From Galaxea fascicularis (taxonomy: Eukaryota; Cnidaria; Anthozoa; Scleractinia; Euphylliidae): a stretch of 64,000 nucleotides of DNA. The position numbers and the translations under genes are program-made. Below the pieces are notes generated by a model, which ran no database searches, was not told the origin of the DNA, and worked only from the letters and a program-made list of their open reading frames with translations. Positions 56,014-64,000 of the stretch are shown piece by piece (the first letter of the stretch is position 1; each line of letters opens with the position of its first letter). The stretch is from contig OX419347.1 in the NCBI GenBank assembly GCA_948470475.1, positions 1,373,501-1,437,500 on the forward strand, given 5' to 3'.

Positions 56014-57887
56014 ATGAGTGACCTCTCCACACCGATCAACCAAAGAAGTGGAAGTAGATTATGCGAGGAAAGCGCAGTATCACCGTTTCAAGCGTCACCT
56101 TTTATGATTCCGCCTTCTCCCTTCATGACGCGCCTTGGTTGTGGAACTGGCGTCTCCGTTTACAGATTCAAACGAGAGACGAAAGAAAGTGACGTGAGAT
56201 CTCCCTGGGCCGTGAAAAAAGTGAACAAGAAGGCACGATCCGGAATAAGCGAGCGTTTAGCATTCGAAGCAAGTATTTTAAAGCAACTTTATCATCCAAA
56301 TATTGTGGGATTCCGCGCCATTTCCGGAAGCGTCGATGGAGAACTTTGTCTTGCGATGGAAGATTGCGAGAAAGCACTGGAAGACATCATCGAGGAAAAA
56401 GCTTTTCTAGAGGAAGATTTTACCTACAAGGAAATCCTGAAAGTCTCCTGGGCGATTGCCAACGCTTTGAACTACCTCCACAACGATAAAAAGATCCTTC
56501 ATGGTGATATAAAGAGTGGAAATGTTCTGATACGAGGAGACTTTGAAGCTGTGAAGTTGTGTGATTTTGGTGTTGCTCGCAGACTCAAAGATGATCTTAG
56601 CGGATTTAAAAATCCTGGAGATAGGTATATTGGCACAGAGCCATGGAAATGCAAGGAGGCTTTGAAGGGAGGAATCATCACAGACAAGGCAGATATTTTT
56701 GCATATGGTCTGTTGATATGGGAAATGCTTGCTTTGAATGTACCACACGTGGATTTGTTAGCTGGTAAGCGTGCCTTTAATCGGAGCTGCCTGGTTTGAG
56801 TTGCATAAGATCACTAAAACTTTATGAATCTTAAGGTGGCAATTGTTGTCACTAGCACTACATGGCTACCAACCTCGTTCCCGTCGTCTTTTGTCTTCCC
56901 ACCTCAGAGGGAACAAGGGAAGATTTCCGCACAACATTAATTATACATGCATCACTGTCATACTAACCCTGTTAGAGTTGGAGTCATAAAATGTATAATG
57001 AGTGTGCGGTTGTGTGTTTGCCAAGATATTTTCATGTTTTCAAGTAAAGTTTGGAATCTACAGCTGTAGTAATAATTTCTAACATTTTAGGGGGTGTTTA
57101 CATGATACCGGCGCAACTTTTATTCCGGGGCAAGATGAAAAGTTGCACCGTGTTTACATAAAGCCGTGTTTATCAGGTTGCGAATCTTTTAGTGCCAAAA
57201 AATTGATGAAACTTCAATTGAAACTGCAAACCGATTTCACACCGAAGCGAGTGGTCGTTTCGCGTTTACATGAAACCATTGCAAAATCTCGTACGAGATT
57301 GAAATTCTCGCCCCAGTGGGAGAACCAGAGTGAACTCACGCCGTGGCGACTTGCGCCGGCATGACATTTTGTGGTGGTATCATGTAAACAAATGTAGAGC
57401 TATTAGAGGGAACCGGAGTGAACTCACCCTGGCGCGAAAGTTGCCCCGGTGTCATGTAAACACCCCCTTAGTGTCAAGAGTGGAGGTTCCCTAATTATAA
57501 GTTGAAGTTTCACTATACCTGGCTATAGTTAAAAAAAATTAGAACAAGTCAAAACCCTAATATGTATGATAAGGGTTATTGTGCTTTATCAGAACTAAAG
57601 TTATCAACTTTACTTCTACATTAGACAGTGATGAAGAAACTGACACTGCCTTGAGCATGGATGGAGAAGATGATGGTGCTTGTGACACCGAAGAGTATTT
57701 AGCTGCCTTGGGCACTCAGCCACCCCTCCCTGCTAAGTTTCAAAGTGAGGACTGTCTCATGAGTCCTGTTATTCAACTATTTTGCTGTTGCACTTCTGAA
57801 GATCCCAAAGCAAGGCCAAGTGCTAAAGATATTGTTCTTGCCCTGAAACCAGAGGTAACAGCCATAGACATCCAGAGCTCAGAATGA
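56014..57887 (+). CDS. PBK: PBK/TOPK serine/threonine protein kinase
   Basis: Two exons, 56014-56764 and 57625-57887 (phase 1), give 337 residues; the vertebrate protein has 322. ATG 56014 is chosen because the upstream codons in the frame are unlike the family and it is followed by a Ser/Pro-rich head with an SPFMTRLGCGTGVSVY glycine loop. AVKKV carries the ATP lysine (about 68), HGDIKSGNV is the catalytic loop with HGD in place of HRD (typical of PBK), and CDFG (184-186) is a standard DFG, where vertebrate PBK has DVG. YIGTEPWKCKEA and TDKADIFAYGLLIWEM follow. Exon 2 has the acidic insert (SDEETD, EDDGACDTEEY), LGTQPPLP and DPKARPSAKDI. PBK is a mitotic MAPKK-like kinase. AATAAA lies at 57995. 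Confidence 0.95.
57090..57467. mobile_element. MITE with TTA target duplication in the PBK intron
   Basis: GGGGGTGTTTACATGA and TCATGTAAACACCCCC are perfect inverted ends with TTA at 57087-57089 and 57468-57470. A second, partial copy of the right end (ACTTGCGCCGG then TATCATGTAAACA) lies at 57348-57391, so the right half is internally duplicated. Confidence 0.88.
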
Positions 57888-60601
57888 AATAAGGACACTT
57901 TCTGTACTTCTGAATATAGTAATAATAATTATAAGCATTTTGATAGAATGAGAGTCATAGGTTTTGCAATAGAGTGCACTTGCAACATCAATAGAATAAA
58001 ATTGTAGCTGCTGTAACACTCAATACTCACTCTCTTTAATATGTAATTATGTAATTACCAGCCAAATTGTAGTACATGTAATAAATATTGTAAACTGTAT
58101 CAGTAAGTGGACACAGCTTGTACATTACATAGTTTTGTAGGAACAGTTGAAATCATCCATTAAGTAACAATTATTAAAACATACAGTGTACATCGGTGAA
58201 ACTTCTAAGTCTGTTAGACATACATGTGCAGATTTAAGAAATAAAGTAAGAAATGGAATTTATTTTTGATGAACTGAAAAGATTAGTGATTGTCATAGGG
58301 ATGTTATGTTCCCCCCTGCCCCCACACAGGCTTTTTTTTTTGTCCGGATGAGATTCTTTAAGCCTCCTGAGACCCGGGTGCTCCCTTCCAATAAAAAGCT
58401 CTCTTCCAATGCTTTGTGCTTAGTTCTATTTTGACACGACTAATTCCTTGCAATAATCCTTGTAATTATTTATACTAAGCAAGGAACTCCTCCTTCAGAT
58501 CACTGCCTCAAAAAACATATACCCCTCTCTGACTCCCCCTCAGCCCTGTGTGTGAAAAAAGTGGTTATCTAGAATATAACCATTTTTTTCCATGTGCACT
58601 TTTTGACAGAGTTGATGAAGTAGTTATTAAAACAATGTTGAATACTGGTTTTTGAGCTATTTTGTGTAAACAAAATCGCTCTATGTCAGCATGAAGCTCA
58701 AGAAATTCTTCCTTGGTCGGGTGGTTCTGCCTTGAACCAATGAAATAAAGGTTTCTTTAGATGGCATTGTTTCAGCCAGCGGCCAATCTAATTCCCTGTT
58801 TTAAAGTGTTTTTGAAAGCATGTGGTCAGTGATGGTCAGCACTTACCATGCGTGTTGATTACGCTCAAAGGAACATCAGCGTGGAATGTCACGCGTCATC
58901 TGTCTGCTTTTGCGTGATTTATTTATTACTATCACGCCATGGGGTACCACCATTATGGTAGTCTTTCCGGAGAAAAGGGTTTGTATATTTAACGCATGCG
59001 TGAATGACAACGATAGGCGTGAGATACTGGAGTCAGATTAGAATGAAGTATGAGTTGTGCTGTTTCGATGGATGATGAAGGTAGTAAGGTGGGGACGAAA
59101 GTATTTGAAGTTTACGGCCGCGGCTTGTTGGTCATAACAACCGTGTGTTTAGTCTCCTTCGCAGACGCTCTTTTGGTTCGTCACGCAATCTTTCCTCTCC
59201 AATGACCGTCTGCTGAAACGAGCAGCTCATTCCTTTCCCATTGTTAGCAAATATCAGCCGGAGTTTTTCATCTCTCCCGATGAAAACGAAAGTAGAACTA
59301 TATTAGTGGCACTCGACCACTTCTGAGGAGAATTTTTAAGGGTTAAAAACAATGAAATTTAGTTTTTGAGAATTAAAACGTTGAGTTATTCAAACAACCC
59401 GTGGTGTAACCGCGAGAGACCTAGCGGGGAAGAAATGCCGTTCTGAGATCAAGCAGTGTTCTTTAAATCGCATATTACTATTTGCCATTGTACTGATTGA
59501 ATGCTCTGGTTATCGGAAATAATGCAGGCGGTGAAAAGCGGCAAAAAACGTTAAACGAATAATGCTAGTGGTAATTGATTCAGCATCAAGGTAATTTGGT
59601 TGAGCGGTTCCTACTCGGGGAGCAAATATTTCGTTTCGAAGTGGACGAGTGCTTAGTTTTGTAATTTTTCTTGTGTTTTTTTTTTTGTTCCTTTGCTTAT
59701 TTTGTCAAAACCGCAAGAACATTGTTAAAACTGGAAGAGCATTGTGTGACGAAAATAAACATATGTTTGACGGATTTGAAAACTATAAGTATTAGTCTAA
59801 TCAGAAGTGGCTGTTTCCACAAGTGATATTTGCACGGAAGAAAAATGCTATGGAAGGGAATCCTTAATCTGGATATTTGTTCCCCTTGAAGTGAAGCCGT
59901 TTTTATGTTAAACAATGAAAATGGTGATTTCGGATAGTGAGCAATGTCATTTGTCAAATTACTTTTGTCTCTCACGTGTAAACAGGCACCAAGACATACA
60001 GGCCTGTTTATCAAATGCGATTTTCAACTTTGATCTATCACGTGTATACGTTTGGTAATAGCAAGTTCTTTGGTTAATTCCCACATGAATAACGCAACGC
60101 TGTTGGTTAAATGCGACTCCGAACTTTGATCGGTCACGTGCATCCAACACGACCTTTGATCAATCACAAGATTTGCACGTGGTCAATTCAACTTGTTTAC
60201 AACAACTTCTAATTGAATTTATTTTCTGTTACAATGATTGGTCACTTTTAACCGTTTTTTATTGGTTACTTTTCTCAACTTCAATTTTTTCTTCTTCTTA
60301 TTGGCGGATTTCGATCCGTTGTTTGTCTGTTGATCGGGTTTTTTAAAATTGTACAACTGTTGACGCTCTTAATTCGGAGGAGCTTATTTTGGAATTAAGT
60401 GGTGGTTTGTTTTCGAGTCGGTAAGTTTAATATTGCCCTTATTTCGGGATATAACGCGGTGTTACGCTCATCTGCTTACTGTACACAGACGTTGTCAGCA
60501 AAAGGCCCAACGCTAAAATGAGAGCGTTTGTTTAGGTCGGGCTATTTTTGCTGTCCGAAGTAAAAAGTACAAAGCACTTGAAAATCAGAAATCGATAAAT
60601 T
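57888..60601. other. Intergenic DNA with a cluster of CACGTG sites
   Basis: No coding exon was recognised in 58001-60400. Four CACGTG hexamers lie at 59973, 60039, 60135 and 60176, three of them close to CTTTGATC. A possible exon end with donor GTAAGT is at 60421. Confidence 0.45.
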
Positions 60602-60892
60602 ATGGCAATTACATTTATATTCGTTATCAGTACTATTTGCTCAACGTTGATTTGTTTTTGTTGGTGTTGTATATTACGGTGTGTTTGGTGGTTCGTTTGT
60701 TTGCGAATATTTCTTCATGTGGTCCTGGAACTGTTTCAGCATGTGTACGTATATTTTGGGGGTTTTGAGGGACCGGAAGAATATAGTGTTTGCGAAAGTG
60801 CGGAGAAAGAAAATGAACAAATAATAGAAAATATATTACATATCGGTTATTACGGAATTAATGAAACTCTTGTTTCAAAAAATGTAGGATGA
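60602..60892 (+). CDS. Possible small membrane protein of unknown function
   Basis: A 96-codon open frame starts with a Cys/Trp/Phe-rich hydrophobic stretch (ITFIFVISTICSTLICFCWC and on to about residue 45) that could span a membrane once or twice. An acidic tail follows (EKENEQIIENIL). No family is recognised. It could equally be a chance frame in AT-rich DNA; a GTAAGT donor at 60421 hints at a transcribed upstream exon. Confidence 0.22.
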   Translation: MAITFIFVISTICSTLICFCWCCILRCVWWFVCLRIFLHVVLELFQHVYVYFGGFEGPEEYSVCESAEKENEQIIENILHIGYYGINETLVSKNVG

Positions 60893-61329
60893 ATGACTAT
60901 TTAATTGGTACAAATCAAACTCAAAATCAGTCTTAGAAATAAGAAAACTAAACAAAAATCAAATGAAAAACAGTTTGCTCGTACGTCTCCGATACCATAG
61001 CAAAAACCAAAAGCGCCACAGATAAATGACTCACCATTCAACCATTTTCTGACTTCTCCCTATCTTATCAACATTTTACCACTCTTCACAAAATAGCTCA
61101 AGCACGCATTGCGTGCCTATGTTTTTTAGAGCAGTTATTTTAAAGGTTGTCTTCTTACGTGTATTTAAAAAGTTTTGATTTTGATTATAAGAATTTCGCT
61201 TACAGACACTACCCCTCTACTTTATGGGTTTGGCCCTGAGGATACCCCCTCCCAAGAGGAAACCCAAGAGGTCCCCAACAGGGTCATCTTCAGTAGGTGA
61301 GCCCGCAATCTTGGCAGCTGACAACAACA
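60893..61329. other. Upstream region of the Kelch gene
   Basis: A possible acceptor AATCTTGGCAG ends at 61316, 14 bp before the ATG, suggesting a 5' untranslated exon further upstream. CCCTCCCAAGAGGAAACCC lies just before it. Confidence 0.4.
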
Positions 61330-63819
61330 ATGGAAGGCCATCGAACAAAGTTAGACGAAATGTCTTTTGCTAAAGAACATTCATTTAAGTTATTAAGTAA
61401 GCTGCATTTGTTGAGGAAGCGGGGATTAATGTGTGATGCGACTCTGACAGTTGGCGAGAGAGATTTTGCAGTTCATCGCATCGTTCTATCAGCTTCCAGC
61501 TCTTATTTTCAAGTAATGTTCTCCAGTGGTATGGCGGAAAGCCACTTGGATCGTGTAGAAATTCACGGTGTAAACGCGAACGTATTCCAGACAATTCTTG
61601 ATTTTATTTATACTGGTCAAGTGGAAGTGAACGAGAGCAATGTCCAGCAGCTTTTACCTGCTTCTCAAATGCTGCAAGTCGATGACATCGAGGTTATTTG
61701 CTGTGAATTTTTGAAGCACGAACTCGATTCTTCCAATTGCGTTGGTATTTATTTATTTTCTGATGCCCATTCCTGTTCCACATTGTCCAAATCGGCGCTG
61801 GATTTTATCCACAGGAACTTTGTGGAAGTCTCTAAACAAGACGAATTTTTGCAACTCAGCAAAAGTGCTTTGTTGCAGCTGCTAGAGTCGGAAGAACTCA
61901 AAATAGAGGCCGAGGAACAAGTATTCGAAGCAGCAATGAGATGGGTGTTACACGATCTATCCAGAGGACGCGAGGCCCTGGGGCAGATTCTTGAGCGAAT
62001 TAGACTCCCATTGATTTCCCCAAAATTCCTTGAAAATTACATAATTACCTGCCAGAGTGCAAGCATTCAAAGAATGCTGACTGGGATTCTTGATGGGTAT
62101 AGAAACTACCAGTCTCTTGCCCGTAAACGACAGAAAGTTCATACCCAACCGCGGCGTGCATCAAGAAAGTGTTTCTTCATTGTAGGGGGTTACAACAGAC
62201 GAATAGGGGGTCGATGGTGTGATACATCATCCTTGTTTACTGTTGAGAAATTTGACTCTTTCTTACAAACTTGTGACAGCTTTTCAACTGCACCAATGAG
62301 CTTTGCTCGAAGTGGCCATGCAGTAGCTTCTGTTGGTGGTCTAGTTTATGCCATTGGTGGTGAAAATGACTCTCTAATATATGATACTGTTGAGTGTTAC
62401 AACCCAGCACTTAATTCATGGTTGGTCGTTGCACCTTTGACAGCTCCGCGGGTGGCATGTGGAGTGTGTGTTGTTGAAGACTTTATGTTTGTGATTGGTG
62501 GCTGGGTTGGATCTGAGATTGCTGAAGACATTGAGAGGTATGATCCAGATCTTGACTGCTGGGAAGTGGTTGGCAAGATGGAGACAAAGAGGTTTTATCT
62601 TGGAGTTACAGAGATGGATGGATTGATTTATGCAACTGGTAATTATCAATAATAAACCTTAAAAGTTCCTAATTGGTTAGAACTAGGCATATGTTGTAGG
62701 TCAAAATGAATTTCCTTTGTCTCCTAACCTTAATTATTCATTGATCATGAGAGGTAGTCTTGACAGTCATCAGAGCACAGAATGACCTGTAATCTTACTC
62801 CCAAATACTAGCATCCTGATGCTAATGTTGGGCAGGTAGGCAAGTTTTAAGATTCTCTTTAAGAATGAGAATGTTTTCAAAGAAAAGAACATTCTTCTTC
62901 TCATGGAGGGTGTTCACTCACGTGGCCAGCGGCCATATTGGGTTTTTGAAACAAAAGGAAGAATTTGCATAAAAATAGAGTTCAATTCCCAGAAGACTGG
63001 TTTACTCCTCCAACATGGTCGCCATTCCTTTGTTTTGCTCCTCCAATATGGCCGGCGTGACGTCAAGTGAATGCAGTCTATTCTGTATAAGAGTGTTAAT
63101 GTTCTCCATTGATTTGGCAATTTTTCACATATTTATAACATCTCTTTCTGAAGACATAAAAAAACTCAGAACTTCTCAAATTTTCACTTTCTAATAAATA
63201 AATATAAATCACCAATTAGGACTCTATTAAAAATCATGTCTCTCTCTTAAGCAACCACCCTTGGTGCATGACAAAGTGGTCGCCTATGGGAGGTGGTTGC
63301 TTAGTAAAAAAATCAACAAAATAATTCAAAAACTGAATTGATTAACTAATAAAATAAAGATACTGGTATCATCTTTTAAGCTAAAATTAGGTTTAGGGAA
63401 AAAGATTGAAAGCAATGGCAAATTTTATATTGAATAACATCTGGAAAATCTTATCATACTACTGCTGAAATTTGAGTAATGATTGCTTATGAGAGAGTTT
63501 TAGAAACAGTATTTGACTGGCATTTCCAAAGTGGTTGCTTACGAGAAGTGGCTCCTATGAGAGAGTTGACTGTATTATTTTTTTCTTCCAGTTGATCTCA
63601 GTCATTACTATCTTTGTTTCTTTATCAATATCATTACCCTTCTTTTATTTTCTGCTTTTTTTCTTTTGTACACAGGTGGGCTGAGTGAATTAGGAGAAGA
63701 ACTGAAAGTGAGCGAGTGTTACAATCCTGTGAGCGACACCTGGATAAGACTACCAGACATGCATTATAAAAGAGCGCACCATGGACTAGCAGCACTAGGG
63801 GGCAGTCTCTATGCTGTAG
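61330..63819 (+). CDS. BTB-BACK-Kelch protein (KLHL family), 3' end outside window
   Basis: Exon 1 is 61330-62638 (ATG 61330, 436 codons plus 1 base) and exon 2 is 63676-63819; the donor at 63820 shows it continues to the right. The BTB domain (about residues 22-130) has MCDATLTVG, FAVHRIVLSASSSYFQVMF and ILDFIYTGQV. The BACK domain follows (CCEFLKHELDSSNCVGI, LLQLLESEELKIEAEEQVF, LPLISPKFL). Kelch blades start near 290: CFFIVGGYNRR, LVYAIGGENDS, FMFVIGGWVG and then LYAVG in exon 2. The YNP...W and GG motifs are intact. KLHL proteins are substrate adaptors of cullin-3 ubiquitin ligases. The BTB/BACK part resembles the KLHL17/20 group by eye, but the member cannot be fixed. Having the BTB, the BACK and several blades in one exon is unusual but seen in this family. 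Confidence 0.95.
62907..63085. repeat. Interspersed inverted-repeat element (Kelch intron)
   Basis: TTCACTCACGTGGCC at the left and GGCGTGACGTCAAGTGAA at the right are imperfect inverted ends. The interior contains repeated CTCCTCCAAYATGG motifs. Confidence 0.45.
63240..63575. repeat. Interspersed repeat with GTGGTTGCTTA motifs
   Basis: AAGCAACCACCCTTGG near the left end and repeated GTGGTTGCTTA (63291, 63531), CCTATGGGAGGTGG and CTCCTATGAGAG segments are partly inverted copies of one unit. Boundaries are approximate. Confidence 0.4.
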
Positions 63820-63867
63820 GTGAGTGGGGACATTCTTTAGGCCTGAAAAAATGTTTTGTAACTAAAT

Positions 63868-64000
63868 TTACAAACCAGGGTTACACACTACCTGACATTA
63901 CAAACCAGGGTTACAAAGGAACTCATTACAAACCAGGGTTAGAAAGGACCTCATTACAAACCAGCATTACAAAGGCTGTTATTAGAAACCACCATTACAA
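63868..64000. repeat. 28-bp tandem repeat array running off the right edge
   Basis: Units starting TTACAAACCAGGGTTACAAA begin at 63868, 63898, 63926, 63954 and 63982, with period 28 (first unit 30). It lies in a Kelch-gene intron. Confidence 0.92.

Overview
The window is nuclear DNA of an animal. Its genes are split by many GT-AG introns, intergenic and intronic space is full of small inverted-repeat elements, and gene content points to an anthozoan cnidarian, probably a stony coral. That placement is inferred from a cephalotoxin-like gene, PAN/WSC/galactose-binding secreted proteins, an animal GH10 glycosidase and cnidarian-style repeats. No bacterial operon, CRISPR array or intact virus was seen. 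Exon maps were built by hand from splice signals, phase continuity and protein family knowledge, without transcript data.

Layout. 0.4-8.9 kb, minus: N-terminal half of a TRPA1-like ankyrin-repeat channel (11 exons, running off the left edge), with a truncated LINE abutting one 5' splice site and a hAT-like miniature element in intron 1. 8.9-18.6 kb: gene-poor, repeat-rich DNA (a transposon carrying a recombinase-like first exon, a tRNA-derived SINE, inverted-repeat elements, a duplicated 5'-exon-like block). 18.6-21.9 kb, plus: a nearly intronless cephalotoxin-like secreted protein whose reading frame is broken once. 25.3-35.1 kb, minus: a 16-exon secreted GH10 glycosidase (about 936 aa) with a CBM4/9-like module and a WSC domain. 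37.3-39.6 kb, minus: two exons of secreted adhesion-type protein(s), one PAN/apple and one galactose-binding-like. 41.6-49.8 kb, plus: complete 18-exon mitochondrial succinyl-CoA:3-ketoacid CoA transferase (OXCT). 51.4-55.8 kb, minus: hnRNP U-like protein (SPRY, P-loop, YQ/G-rich tail). 56.0-57.9 kb, plus: mitotic kinase PBK/TOPK, head-to-head with hnRNP U-like across a 238-bp promoter holding a CDE/CHR-like and an E2F-like site. 61.3-63.8 kb, plus: BTB-BACK-Kelch protein running off the right edge.

These are independent host genes, not one system. Points most worth a second look: the animal GH10 enzyme with both catalytic glutamates and an unusual domain order; the broken cephalotoxin-like gene with a duplicated upstream exon block; the shared cell-cycle promoter; the LINE tail placed against a splice donor; a 193-bp palindrome with a hammerhead-like motif; and two 398-bp transposons with perfect 6-bp target duplications in neighbouring introns of the GH10 gene.
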